This document shows, one piece after another, positions 16,261 to 29,741 of a stretch of DNA of 64,000 bases. Location: the NCBI GenBank assembly GCA_024036415.1, contig JAMWET010000674.1:619501-683500 (forward strand), read 5' to 3'. Positions within the stretch are counted from its first letter, which is position 1, and each line of letters starts with the position of its first letter. The position numbers and the translations under genes are program-made. The notes under the pieces are model-generated. The model made no database searches, had not been told where the DNA came from, and saw only the letters and a list, made by a program, of their open reading frames with translations. This stretch comes from Prochilodus magdalenae (Eukaryota; Chordata; Actinopteri; Characiformes; Prochilodontidae).

Positions 16261-17577
16261 GGAGATGTAAAAGAAACAACAGAAGGGTGGTCACTGAGTT
16301 TAAACAGTTATCTATTTATTTATTTCTGTTAGGTGTAAACGGTGTACCTTATTTGTATCAAGCAAAATCAAAAGCACTTTCAGACTAATGATCAGGGTCA
16401 TATTTCAAAAGTCTTATTTCTACCAACATTCAAGATTTAGGAGTTGAGCCCAGTGTAGTCATTAGGGGAAGCAACAAACACTAAATCTGTATTCTTTACT
16501 AGGTGCCTTCTTACAGACACTGTAATTGGTATTTACCATCCATCTTCATTTAATAGGCCTGTTATGTTTGTTTCAGGTAGGCCTTGCTTACATCGATAAT
16601 GACAGCTTCTTTTTCAAGCAAAATCTTCTATTTGTGTACACATCATCGACGCATGTGAAATAGTGCATGGCAGTGAAACACGTGTATATCACTTGCTTTA
16701 AGTCCTGTTTATTTTAGTTGTGGATGAGCAATCTCCTGTGCTTCATGGAGGGAGGATTTGTGTATGTAATCTAAACTTTGCAACTAATTTCAATATTTAG
16801 AGGAGCTGAAGACAGTTGTATACAGCTGCCACGAAGCATAATGTAAATCTGAACATCTGGGATGAACTGTGGTATGGGGAAAACAACAGGGGCAGGGACC
16901 CTCCTCACAACTACTAACCTCACGGCCTGAGGCAAAGTGTTTGCGAAGGGTGCTCTATGGCGACCTGATTGTAGGCAGCTAAGCTCTAAAACACTTGGTT
17001 CTTTTCGTAACCCCTCCGCAGGCTTAGGCTCAAATTGAGCAAAGCTGAGGATACATTCCTCTGCCAAATGCTCCACTACGTGCTGATGGTGATATCTGAC
17101 ATTGTGGGTCCAAATCAGGTCATGTAATCTGAGAGAAGTGATACAGACGCTTTCGTGACAGTCTGTTCAGTTTGAACTGAAAGACACTTGAACTGTTTAA
17201 GACATTCAGAGCTTTTTGCGTAAACACTGAAGAAAAAAAAAATCTGCCTAGAAAACGTTAAGAAATATAACCAGGTGATGCTATAAGTGTGTCCAGCTTC
17301 TGTGAGACATCACCGTATAATTTCACCCTCAGATTCAGATATTTTAAGGACTAAATGATCTCCAGTGAGCTTTTGTTATGGTAGCTTCTAATAGTGCCAA
17401 CAATCTTAAAAATAAAAGCTTGTAAATAGTGTTTGGCTTTAACGTAAGGTTCTGGGAAAACCTTTTAATAGATATAGAATCTCTAAATGTGTAGAGGTCC
17501 TTTAAACTTAAAACAAAAGTGTCTCATGTTTACAAGAGATTAAAAGACCTCTCTGGAGGAAATGTGTATTTTCATGC
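16261..17577. other. No gene recognised
   Basis: AT-rich non-coding DNA with no supported feature. Confidence 0.5.
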
Positions 17578-17695
<118 letters not shown>

Positions 17696-19671
17696 CCTGC
17701 TTGGACAGAAGATGGGGTAATGCGTTTGTACCACAGGACGTATAAAGCATACGTACAGTATATATACCATATGTGTGGCTACTTAATTTATGCACTGCCG
17801 TAACTCCAAAAAAACAACAGGGAATGTTATTTTGTTTACTAAAAGCACTTGCAATACCTGATGTCTTAAGTTGAAGCAGTGCATTAACAGAATCGCCATT
17901 AGATTGGGAATTCCAAAGCAACAGTCAACACCACCACATAAAATCAAACTTCTTAAATGTAATTAGATTACATTGCAAAATTTATTTCTGCAATTACATT
18001 GAATTGCACATGTGAGGTAGGACAACAACATTATATATTGGTTTGAGTTTGAACCACAGAGAACACATGTGAATGTGTCTTCATATCTAACAGCATCTAC
18101 AGAATATGATAGCAATTTCATCTATGTGAGGTTATTTCTACTGCTCATTTTATAAAAGCTAAAAGAAGCCAGAATCTTTACTGAAGCAGAAGTGCGTCAT
18201 CTGCACGGGACTAATATCACTTAGAATTTCCAGAAAAACAAAAATTACATTAAATTATGTCATCTCCTCATGCAAAACTAATCCCATCGGAATATGGGTT
18301 TAGACAACATAATGGAACAGTAATAACCCCAGAGTTGTTAGGGGGCCCAAGCAGCTGCTTATATTGTTTATTAGGTAGAGCTGGCCCTGGCAATGCAGTT
18401 GAGACCTAAACACAGACAACAGTTACACTTTTTTATACAGTTTTTTTTTCTCAGATCTCCCAGGATGCAGCTTTAAAGAATATTCATTTAAATCATCTTT
18501 ATGGAACTAAAAATGGTTCTACAGCATTAATCCTAGGGACGCTTTTTGGTTTCATTTAGTACCTTTATTTTATACATGTATGCAGTCATGTTAAGAAAGT
18601 CAACATTGTTTCAGTATAGGTCTACTACTTCAAATGCACATGTTCATACTGACATACTGAGCAGTATAAACCTGTACTGTACTGTAACTTAACTGAGTTT
18701 ACTATCGTTCTCCCTTAAAGAGCATCAAGGTCTTCAGCCACGGAAACATGTTTTCAAGCCTCAGGGAACAGAAAGGTCAAAGTGTTTATTCCTGAGCTAC
18801 GAACTAGTTTACACTTACTTATCCTGGATGTTGTTACTTTCTTTTATTGGCATCCAGAGGCTTTTTTTTAATCTTGCTTGTAAAGTCCTCTATAATTCAC
18901 TGGCCTTTATGAACCAATGTAAATATGTCTCCCAGAGGGATTTCTCCAAGCCTCTTTCTTCTTTTATAGAAAAAGCACTTTCCCCTTTTTAGTTTTTATA
19001 ATCTCAGACTTAGAGCCGTTAAGTGGCATGGGAGCACTACGAAATAAGTGGAATATAGTATAAGGAGTAGGATTCATGCATTTTGGTAGGACATTCGTGT
19101 AGCTCAGTACGTTTGCAGTGCATGTTTCCAGATATTTCAAACACACCTACAAATAATGCAATTTTAATTTTAATTAGAAATATAATGTGTGTGTGTGATG
19201 TACGAATTTGAACAGCTATGAAGGGAAAACAAGCTGACGAAACCTTCCGTGGTGTAAACATTACATTTTTCTTAGCAGGCTGGAACCATTTGGAAGCACC
19301 GACTTCTGCCAAAGGAGGCCTTACTAAGCATCCACTGGCTGGGAGCCCCAGACCATTGCATTTGCCCCATTTGGCATTCTGAATATTAAAATAAAGAACA
19401 CAACTTGGGCACTGAAAGTTGTGGAATGAGGCTTACCTCCATGGAAATTCTATGAAAGCTGTTCATGTAGAATGTCGCTGACTATTTCAGGGCCTGTGTG
19501 AGGAGGCTATTGCAACCCAATGGATGCGTTTATGAACACATTGAGGAAAAGGCTTAAGTCTCAATGTTTCCTAAGGGTGTTTTTTGGCACTAAAAGAACA
19601 CATATTTTAAATACAAACGCTGCTTGCAGTGGCTGTGACATTGTTTTGATCATTCCTATACCTATACCTTT
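17696..19671. other. No gene recognised
   Basis: AT-rich non-coding DNA. No exon or complete repeat can be supported. Confidence 0.5.
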
Positions 19672-19900
19672 GGTAATACTTTACATTAAGTATTGACTAA
19701 CTAACACAAAGTAATGCATTAGTTAACATGAAGTAATAGATTAACAATGGTTAATGAAGGTTAAGGAAACATGTAACAACTGTTACATGAATAATGTAAA
19801 CATGCAGCTGTTATATGTTTACTTAACATTAGCTAAGAATTGTGGTCATTGTTAATGCATTACTTCAAGTCAGCTAGTCAAGTTAATGCAAAATGTTGCC
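19672..19900 (+). mobile_element. Angel-like MITE relic
   Basis: The left end is ggtaatactttacattaag. The right end, read inverted, is ggcaacattttgcattaac, matching at 13 of 19 positions. The interior is rich in ttaac and gttaat words, as in the Angel class of fish palindromic MITEs, whose known ends begin GGTAACACTTTACA. The copy is diverged and non-coding. Confidence 0.6.
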
Positions 19901-19999
19901 AGTATTTTTTACTGTAGTATTCTGTTGGAATTTCTTGGCTCTACACTAATTTTGAGACTAGCGAGTGGTCACACTGGACATCACACCATCATACTTCCT

Positions 20000-21667
20000 A
20001 TCTTCTGAGTATGATTAATAGAACAGAGCAGTCTTCTGTAAACTACATGTTACCAAAAGCTTTCTTCTGGCCTTTTGGACATATCTCCTCTAGAGAACAT
20101 TTTACCGCTAGAGACAGATTCTGCTTTATGGCTGGAGGATGGACATTTAAATTGATTGTTAATTCTATCTGGACTCGATAAATCTGGTCACAGGATCCAG
20201 CACATCTGTTTTCAATCCAGACAGTCTGACAGATGTGTGTCCTTGTCTTCATGGCTGTGATTTCCTAATAGATATAGCACAGTAAGAGGGCTTTTTACTC
20301 ACATTAGACACTCTAAGTAATAGAAACAAAAAGGCTTTCATGGAAATAGGAAACTCAGCTCTTGGTCTCAATTGCAGACTATTATCCTGCGTAGATTGCT
20401 GACTCAAAACAACGGCCATGGGGCAAAAAGGCTGTCTTGGTTCCAAGATTCCTAGCAAGCTGAAGCTGGCTGGCAGGTGAGACTAACTTTCCTTTAAACC
20501 ACTTGCCCTAAGGAGCCAATCCAAATGGAGTGCAATTTCTTCTGGAATGACTGCTCCCGAATTTAGACGTGATTGTTACAAGTTTATCTTTCTCTGAATA
20601 AGCATTTATTTTAGTGATTCTGTTGCTCTGAAATGTGTTATTATCTAATTACAACTAAAATATACTGTCTTATTGTTTCGGTCAGTGAGATAAACTTTGA
20701 GGCCATAAATTTAAGCCCATTACACTGGAGTGATGAAAGAACTTTTTAGTCAGCTTAACATTGTTCCTCATGTCTATTGTTATGTTACATTACAGCCACA
20801 GAGGGCTTCTCTCTGCCAGAATCACAAGCGTCAGTTAACCGAACACACCTTAGATGATAAAGCATTTCATAAATCTAAATCAAGCCTTCCTCTGTTTACT
20901 CAGGAAGCACTCTCATTGAAGTTTCCCATAGAACACTGTTTTACTGTCTTCGCTGGTCCCAAGTGAATGACACAATCTTGTGTCTCAGTGGAACCTCCAT
21001 GATTATCCCAAACAGCTGGTTGTTTGGGAGTTGTCTGGAATTAGGCTTATGAGATACAGCAAATTTGTGGAATGTGTGTGTTATTTCCCCTCAGAGGTAA
21101 ACTCTAGTCTACAAGTGGTATTTAGAAAGGATATGTTTTGTTGTTTCTGGAAATATCTCAAAATCATTGCTGTAATATCAGCTCGCTGTTTTAAAAGAGG
21201 TGTTTGCCTTAGCAGGGTTGGGAATTACACTCTAAATAGATTTCATTACAGGTTATTGATTGCCATACTAATACCTTGATTACTTTCTCTTTGAAGACCT
21301 CCCACTGACTTTCTTATAGGCTGTATCCCAACAGATGTTTGGTTCATAATCATGTGTCATGTTCAGACATCACTATCATTAATGTAGATTATAAGGTAAT
21401 TCTACCATCGTTAAATCAGTAAGATATAAATACAGTAATCCAGAGTGGTCTCACGTCAAAGGCTCAGATCTGCTGAAATTCTCTGAGCCAGAAGAGTTCA
21501 CAGCTGTGGTGACAACAACTGGCCAACCAAAGTGTTTAATGCCTTATTGTTTAATGCGACTAAAGCTTTAATGAAAAGTTTAAAAATAAACTACCTAATG
21601 TCTGTAGTTTCAGTAGTTCTCAGAAGGTTTGAGCTTCAAATATTTATTTTAAATTTATCCCTGGTGG
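20000..21667. other. No gene recognised
   Basis: Non-coding DNA with only short unsupported open frames. Confidence 0.5.
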
Positions 21668-21675
21668 AAGGATAA

Positions 21676-22201
21676 CAGTGGTGCAAAGTACACACTTTAT
21701 GTACTTGAATTAAAGTACAGATACCCACGATAAAAGTACAAAAGTAATAACCTTCAAATGTACATAAATATGGAGAGTAAAAGTAGCATGATTTATTATA
21801 GCTCTAATGTTTTATTACCATGTCTATAACAAGACTCTCAATTAGCTCATTGTAGGTGAAGAGTCACTCTTGGTCCAGCAATCTTTTAATAGATGGTCTG
21901 ACACTGTCTGTCTGTTCAAATGATCATAAGCACAAAACACTAAAGGAGAACAGATTCCATCAGGTAGAACCAAGCTCTGTGCAACAGGTCCAAACAAGCT
22001 CAAAACAAAGTGCACACTGTGCCCTGATTGGTTCCGATTTAACATGTTGGGTTTTTATGCACATCTAAGCCCAAAGGAACAACAGATTTGGCCAAAACAA
22101 TAAAAGTAAAAAGTACACCAAAGTAGAAACACTCCAGGTACAATACTAAACTACTTAAGTACAGTAACTAATACCATGTACTTTGATTCTGTCCAGCACT
22201 G
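21676..22201 (+). mobile_element. Tol2-like non-autonomous hAT element
   Basis: The left end begins cagtggtgcaaagtacac and the right end, inverted, begins cagtgctggacagaatcaaa. Both lead into repeated agtac words such as taaagtacagatac and ttaagtacagtaact, the signature of Tol2-type hAT termini (known start CAGAGGTGTAAAGTACTTGA). The flanking octamers aaggataa (21668-21675) and aagaatac (22202-22209) agree at 6 of 8 positions, consistent with an aged 8-bp hAT target duplication. The 526-base element has no transposase frame. Confidence 0.75.
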
Positions 22202-22604
22202 AAGAATACACAGGACACTGCATAGCAACATAGTACTTTGTCAGAGATCTTGAAGTTCACTTTCCCCACAAGTGGACTCATCATAGAGTCATGTCAAGGC
22301 ACTTGTTTACTCTGTGAAGTCAAAGAATATTGTATATCTTAAAGATAGGGTTGTTGAGGCTTGTGCAGTATTCAGCGAGATGTTTTCGCTCTTTTGGGAC
22401 ACGCTGTATAAAAAATATGAAAAACATATTGAACATTAATAGAACAAATGTGAATCCTATAATCATATAACCACCAAAACGTTTTGCTACTTGTACATTT
22501 GAGAAACAGTTCTTAAACCTTACATCTCTGAAAGAGAAGAGAGGAACGATGTTAAATAGGACATTAAAAAAATTGAAATTTGCAAATCAAACAAATAAAC
22601 TGCT

Positions 22605-22740
22605 AATGCTTTCGGAATTATGAAAGCTGTCTAGCCCAGACCTCATCATCATTGAATGTGTTCAGGATTGCTTAGAGCACAAGAAGCAGGAAATGCAACT
22701 CCCTAAGACTTAACCTAAAGCAAGTCTCCCAAAAAATGGG
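22605..22740 (+). mobile_element. Tc1-like transposase fragment
   Basis: At 22636-22715 the plus strand encodes PDLIIIECVQDCLEHKKQEM, a degraded PDLNIIE..W..L..KKQ block from the Tc1 transposase C-terminus. It belongs to the same family as the pieces at 15980 and 61170. It is a short fragment without ends. Confidence 0.65.
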
Positions 22741-22783
22741 TTCACACACTAAATACTGAAGAAATACATTATATTTATATTCA

Positions 22784-23053
22784 TATCTTTCGCTGTCCAA
22801 AGAAAAACATGTATCTCCATTTTTGTTGATTTTTACTTTTATGCCTCATTTGATCACAAGCTGCTATTTACAAATCAGGTCATGTCTGTGTGGGAATTTC
22901 ATGAAGAATGGACCAACAGCAATGGCCCATGGAAAAACTGCTTGGAAAGACATCTGGTTCCATTGACTTCTATTCAAACTTTATGAGGTTTTTGGCCTCT
23001 CCTGTGAAATTGACATTTTGGAGATACCTGTTTTTCTATGGACAGTGACGATA
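22784..23053 (+). mobile_element. MITE, family A, copy 2
   Basis: The left terminus is cgctgtccaaagaaaaacat and the right terminus is its inverted partner, ending ctatggacagtgacgatat. This is the best-preserved copy for the internal part, with agaatggaccaacagcaatg and tctggttccattgacttcta shared with copy 1. It is non-coding. Confidence 0.85.
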
Positions 23054-24159
23054 TTATATTTACATTGTATATAGGCATCTGTATAAGGTGATGTTGAATA
23101 TGTTTTTGTTTTTTCCTGATGCCACTGAATGATTAAGTTATGTACATGGTGGACATTTTGAAAATTGAATATATGATGGGTGGTCTCCAACCAACACAAA
23201 AGATCCTTCCCTCTTTTTTGGTTTTAACCTCTCAGCGTGTACACTACAGGCTTTACACTCCAATATACTCCTAATGTTGCAACACATCAGCATTTACTTC
23301 TTGCCATATAAAATAGTCAGTTAACACCAAATCAACATCTAGTCTTTGGCCTGTAGGGTAACCATTCCTCTAAGCAGACTTGAAACAATGCAGACCACAC
23401 ACAGACACATAGGCAGACATGCAACCCCTCTGGCCTGTCTATCTGACAGGGGAAGCTATCTTGCACATTCCAGAATGACGACCCTTCCCACGGTGGAGGT
23501 GGAGGTAGTTTACTGCTTGTCCACTTTCAGATCAGTGGGACAGGTGTGTGAAAATAACACCATACTACTTAAAACCCCTTCAGGGGTGCTTGTGGTCCAG
23601 CTGAACTGCTGTAATAATTCAGGCGCATTTCCTCATTGGCACCTAATGAATCACCTATGTGCTCCAGTATATCACACCATGCTTCAGAGAGGTATTACAC
23701 CACCGAGGAGCAGAAGCATGTCTCTGTATTGCTCTTTAGGACAATAAAACTAGAGTAATGGACATTTTTATGCTTATCTGACAGGACTTTTAACATGGCT
23801 TGTGTGCACTTGTATGCATGCATGTGTGTGCTGACATGCCTAGATTGATCAGGAATCAGAAACTAGAGCTACTTAATTGCAGTGGGGAACCCTCAGGCTC
23901 AAAATAATGTCAGTGAAGTTAAAAAAAACATGTCTGTAACTGTAAGCTCATTTTTAGTAAGCATAGTGCTTTATCATATATTGCAAGTATTGTACTAATG
24001 CTCTCATTTCATTGTTGAACAGAATTGATCATTGTTCTTTTTCTCTGTTGTATCTTGGTAGAGCCAAGAGAGCTCTAGCATTGACTAGTAAGCTCTACCA
24101 TTGGTTGGCTAAACTGAAAGATTTACATCTCAGATTCATCACCTAAACAATTAGGTATT
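23054..24159. other. No gene recognised
   Basis: One longer plus-strand open frame (23346-23747, 133 codons) lies here. It has no domain, no initiation or splice context I trust and no similarity I recognise, so I leave it uncalled. Confidence 0.45.
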
Positions 24160-24270
24160 GTTTTCCAGTGGGTGGGGCTGATTTTATGAGAGGAAACACA
24201 AAAGAGGAAAAAAAAATCAGCAGTGGGAGCTGAACGTCTTAACCAGTCACTACAACTGGTGCACTGGGAG
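24160..24270 (+). promoter_or_regulatory. Candidate ngf leader exon and promoter
   Basis: A GC/GT-box-like run (gtgggtggggctg, about 24169-24181) is followed by a TATA-like ttttatga. About 85 bases further on comes an ideal splice donor, GAG followed by gtaagt (exon end 24270). It lies 5.5 kb upstream of the ngf coding exon, which has a strong acceptor just before its ATG. Mammalian NGF genes have non-coding 5' exons joined in this way. The link to ngf is inference. Confidence 0.35.
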
Positions 24271-26233
24271 GTAAGTATGTTAGTATGTACTGTATGTTAC
24301 AGACCTTAAATAAAACATGATGTGTCTTGTTAGTCTGTCAGTTTTTAATCTAGAACAATATTGTTTTGCTAATATACTACCCCAAATCACATTTGCATGC
24401 AGAAAAGATCTTTGATTGTGTTTTGACATTAATGGTCCAAGCCAAAGACCTAGATTTCTAATTACCACAATCCGTCGCTACTTAAATATTAATATAATAA
24501 ATCCCAACAGATTTAACATCCCGATGTCAAGGTACTTCAGGTTGTGATGCATCAGTGTGTTTTTAGACCGCTATCCCCAGACCACCAATTAAAACTCTAA
24601 TGTTCATTATGACTACAACATGAGTAAGGGGGGAAACAGAAGTTGCCATTTCTATGTAAAAGAGCTAGCTAGAAAGCAGTACATGTTGTAGACATATAAG
24701 TGGACAAAATCGGCTCAATAATAAGAACTGTGTTAATTTCCAGAATTCAGTCAAATTGTTTTCACTGTGTGAACACAGGCTTTACATAAACATGAAAATC
24801 AAGTGAACGGCAGAGGCTGAATGCAGTTTCCAGTTTTCAATACATCAGTTTTGTGACCTCCAGTTAGTGGTTGCATGTTCCAGCCAACAACATTTTCACA
24901 GCAAGCTGCCAGTTCTTCCAGGTCCTCTAGAGTTGTAGCCCTCTCACTTTCATTCTTCTTCATACAGACTAACAATGTAGGTTTAATTTCAGTTGGTGGA
25001 GGCGTTGACTGTGTAAACTGTTGAAGTCACAAGAATGCACTGAGGGGTACTTTTTTTAAGGACAGGGGAATCGGGGCAATTCATAAACCTACAGACACTG
25101 GATGGACTTGACCCCACTCTTAACATTGCATACAGGCCTATACAATTAGGTCTCTTTGGGGTAACTGTAGCTTTACCCTTTGTTATTACTCCTGCACAGT
25201 CTGTTATGAACAAGAAAGCTGCAAATGCAGATTCCATTATATTAACACACAGTGTAAGAGCAGCTTGGCTTAGTGTTAAATTAGCAGGAAAATAACAGGC
25301 ATTTTATTAATTTGATACTTTGCCAGTCCTAAAATGCACCTTAGTATTTTTTACAACAGCACAAACCAGAAAGTAATAAATAAATGCGTTTTATTTTAGT
25401 TCATCATGCTGAGTGTGGTGTGTGAAGGCTGGCACTGGGTTCTGCAGGCCACAAGCTCGACACAAAGCCACGCTTCATCCATGAGCTCTTCAACACATGA
25501 ATGCTCACACACAGCTCTGCTGCAGGCACTGGCTTTTGCAGGCCTACGATGGCAGATAAGAATGTGTGTGCGGGGCTGCGAGTGGAGGGGTTCACATTAC
25601 TCTTTGAAACACGTGCCACTAGGGAACTGTAACCATATGAAAGCGCTTGGTGGTTTTAGAGACAGAGTATTCCCTCTCTAGGTTCTACGTGTGGCTGGGA
25701 CAATTGGTGGCCATGCCAGACGGAATGTGTTAAACTGACTCCATTACAGCTAATGAGCTCTAGGTCAGCAACTAAGGGTTTCCTAGACCACCTTCGCAAA
25801 GCCTCACGTGCACAGCAGAAACAGGCGTAAACACATAAATGAACCACCGCATACCAGCAATGGAATAAAAACACCGCTGCACTTACACTGCCAGAGTGGC
25901 ATTAGTTTGGTAAGCAAACTCTGGCACAAGCTATGTTTGTCTAGGCAATGAAAACTGCTATGTGTGAGGTTGGGAGGTATTGTGTTTTGGATATGCTGTG
26001 CTTTGCAGTGGCGAACCACGACTATTAGAGCTAAGCCTTCAGTTCAGGCCACAAATGTCAAAGCACCTCTCAGATAATGCTAGTTTCTAATAGCATGTCA
26101 GTGCTGAGCTACCGCAGTTTACATAAACCATTTTGGCTTTCCTAAATGTGTATGTTTGAAGCGTGTAAAGTTATTTTTATGCATAATTTAAAGCTCGTTA
26201 TTATACAGTGACATCAAAAGTTCTTGCATGAAG

Positions 26234-26254
26234 CTGCTGCTGCTGCTGCTGCTG
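26234..26254. repeat. (CTG)7 trinucleotide run
   Basis: Seven perfect CTG units in non-coding DNA. Confidence 0.9.
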
Positions 26255-27316
26255 TTTTTCCATTCACTGAAACTGACTGAAATGCATTGGTCATGTTATT
26301 AATCAAAGTCATAACGATTTATCCAGCTCCTCCCGGCCTATATTGATGTGTTAAATCATAAAATTAGTTCCACCCATCATCACTTCCACTCTTAGTTTCT
26401 AATTATGTTAGAGCTTAATCGGAACATGTTACGCCTTCAGTTCATCACCCGTTCTAACCAGTGTAAGAGATTAGAGGAGACGGGGGCATCGGTGGATCAG
26501 AATATCAAAACGTTACATTATTTCTGTTATTTATTATTTTATTTATTTATTTATTTTCCAAATTAACTTGTTTCCTCAAACAAACTGAAATGCCTGATAT
26601 AATCTTGATTCATCTTTGTGCTTGATTAATTGTTAAACAGTGGGTCAGTCATGGACCATGGTAGGACTCATTAAAACAGTCTGTAAAATAACTGTAACTG
26701 TAAAATCATTTAAAACGGTTGTATAAATAAAACCTTTTAAACACCAAATACATTTTACAAAAAAAAAATTACTATCGTTTTTCATATGTGCCCCAAAATC
26801 ACTGGGACAAGTTGACATGTCTGCTGTATTGTTAGCTTAGTGCAGGTCTTTAGTAATAGGTTAGGTTAGGTTTAGTAATTAGGTTCTATCCACTGCTAAG
26901 AATAAATGTGTAACATTTATAACACACGTACATTTTAACTTGAATAAAATGACTACAAAAATGTTCATGTTCCAGGTTTTTACTCCAGTATGTGGAAAGC
27001 AGCAAATCTGTGTCCTGCCATTCTCAAACAGCATATGACATCAAACCAAGTAGAAGCACAAAGCTAGTATTCCACTGTGACGAGTTACCTGTGTGACAAG
27101 ATTCTCCTTAACTTGGTTGTATCCACATTGGTTCATTTTCTGTAGGGTGTTAAAAATTAAATTTAAAACAATTTCATAACAGACATGTATTTTTAATTTC
27201 ATTGAAGCTTAATATACAGTGGAAAGCTTTGGTGGCTTGTGGTCAGAAGCTGTGTGACCAACTGATTTATGATTGTAAACATTGTTTCAGTATTCCAGAG
27301 TTATAGCCCCTCCCAC

Positions 27317-27490
27317 TTCTATTCTATTCTATTCTATTCTATTCTATTCTATTCTATTCTATTCTATTCTGTTCTGTTCTGTTCTGTTCTGTTCTAATCT
27401 ATTCTAATCTATTCTATTCTATTCTATTCTATTCTATTCTGTTCTGTTCTATTCTAATCTATTATATTCTATTCTATTCTGTTCTATTCT
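27317..27490. repeat. (ATTCT/GTTCT)n pentanucleotide array
   Basis: About 174 bases of ATTCT units in blocks, interrupted by clusters of GTTCT and occasional AATCT. The phase is retained throughout most of the array. Confidence 0.95.
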
Positions 27491-29741
27491 ATAAAGATGT
27501 TTCTGATGTTCCCATGCACAACTTCAAAACTTACAGCTCCTGTGTTCTTGAACTTGAATGTCTTCATACCATTTGGGAATTAAATGTGAACCTGAATGTC
27601 TTTGTACCAGGTTTCTGTATGAGGATTTCGTGATGAGAAGACTAGTTTAGTAGAACTGGTCACAAATGACTTGTTTTATCTTAAAAGGCCCATATCACAA
27701 CACTGCTGCAGAGTCTATCCAGTCGGTTAATCTAAGCTGCTACATATATATTTAATAATTTTGCCTACAAGAGTTTCCTTATTGACAAGAGGAAGTTAAT
27801 ATCAGCCTTGAGAGATTCAACCACTTAGATTAGAACTGAGTGTGCTGTTTCTTTCTGAAGCAGAAAGCTGGGAGGGAGATGATGCCTTGACGGTGTGTGC
27901 TTAGACCACAATGAACCAGCACTTGCCCTGAGGTCAGACTGGAAAGAATAGTTCACCTGGGCACGTCCCACAGGTAAATACACTCCACACCTGCATTTCA
28001 CTGCTGTTACTAGTGAACAAGTCAAGTAATAACAAGCAAAGAGTTTTACACAGCTCGCAGCTCTGGATTTCCTCTGAAAACATCTTTTTAAAACCATTAT
28101 GGCGCATGTCATCCCTTTAGACCTTAGACAGGTAAACATGGCATTTTAGCTGGAAGTAAAACTTTATTACTCGGTTTGAAATAAACATGTGCTCAAACCC
28201 AAAACTGACGGACAAAAATAACACAGCAGAGGACAGGCTTGCCCCATGCCATCATTACATTGGAAGCTAGAATGTCATATCATGAAGATTTTAAGAAAAG
28301 TGCTATGACTTTCCAAGCCGGCCTGTCACAACAAAGCCGTTGCTTTTACAAGGCCTTTCCTCACCTTCAAAGCGCTTCGCCGTCACTCACAGACTTTGCT
28401 TCTTGACCTATATTCTTCAGTAGAGAAAGCACGGGCTACACCCATCTGCATTTAAAGAGTGAAATTCAAAAACTCTTTTGTGTTTCTGCTGAAGTCTCAG
28501 TATCCATGAGTAACATTTTTTATCCATGGTTTTTCACTCTTTCCAATCACACATGCAGAATGTTTTTAGAGCTGATCCTACTTTTGATGGTTAAATGCTC
28601 CCTGGTGTAATAAATCCTGTAGACTAGTTCAGGAATTCCCAACCTGCTCATGTAATACCTTTGTCTGCACGTTTCAGTGTGTTACATTCTCCACATTTCT
28701 TTACAAACACATAGCAACTTCAAGTCAGGAAGAGCGTATTAACCAGATGATATGCTAAATCTGGTGTTATGGCTGGGAAAACACCAAAACATGTAGTCCA
28801 CAGCTCTGCATAGTTAAACATTGATTAAACTCCATGGGTTTAACTTGTGTTAGAGAAGGGAAACCCTAACCGAGCCAGTTTAATGGAAGCCTGGCCATTT
28901 TTTTTCTCCTGTTATATTAGAAACATGACTGCAAAACATAATATATAAGACCCCCATGTCCCAAATAAAAGGGGGTGAATAGAACAAAAAAGCTAAAAGT
29001 TAAAATAGATTCTAACCACTTGCCTTTACTTTAATTGTAGGTAGTATAAGGATGTATTTCACTACAGAGGCAAAGACACATGCTTTTATAGTTAATTTTT
29101 TTCTACAATAAAGTGGTTTTGAGAATTAGGATGGTAGCATTACTACTATGGAGCTAATACATACAGTGTTTAGCATTAACTATGATTCTGCACAAACGGC
29201 ACTTATCAACCCATTCATTTTGGATTTGCTCAAGAGCACCCTCTAGCATTTGACAAACGCAAATGACTACACATTCTCTGATGTTAATCTCTGCAGAGCT
29301 GTGGCCTAGAAGCAAGCCGGCTTAATTCCACTGTACTACCCATGGCTAGTAAAGTCTAAGGAGGACATTCAGTAGGACATTCAATATTTCTAAAATTCTG
29401 AAAATATCGTGTTGATATATTCCTTAGGGGATCACATTGCTGTGTTTGATGGAGGATGTGCTTCCACAAATGCTATTCTGTTAAATAGCTGTTATGACTT
29501 TGTTTGCTAAGGAGGGTCTTTCCTTTAGGAAAAAGTAAATTAGCTAGCTGGTCAGGCCGCAAGCAAGGAGGGGTCAACAATGCTGCAGCTGAGCAATACA
29601 GGCACCCCTCTAGTGGAGGGGACATGGCTGATGAGTTCCCTCAAGGATTACATTACTGGTCATTTTTTAGTCACTACTGACTCATGGCCCCTTTTCTAAT
29701 TTATTGTGGCGGTGCTTTTTCACACAGGTCCCGGTGTGCCC

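Larger units (their letters stand above)
24271..29715 (+). other. Interval upstream of ngf coding exon
   Basis: If the exon ending at 24270 is used, this is the last ngf 5'UTR intron. It contains a CTG run, an ATTCT array and otherwise unremarkable AT-rich DNA. Confidence 0.4.

Noticed and set aside
23346..23747. 133-codon plus-strand open frame
   Set aside because: It has no recognisable domain, no splice signals and no neighbouring exon. This length is expected by chance in 64 kb.
26234..26254. CTG repeat as a possible expansion locus
   Set aside because: Seven units in non-coding DNA is too short to be notable.
27300..27500. CRISPR-like array
   Set aside because: The repeat is a simple pentanucleotide with no spacers, in an animal genome.
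29706..29741. Upstream extension of the ngf reading frame
   Set aside because: It begins with GTG, not ATG, and crosses the splice acceptor ending at 29727, so it is intron.
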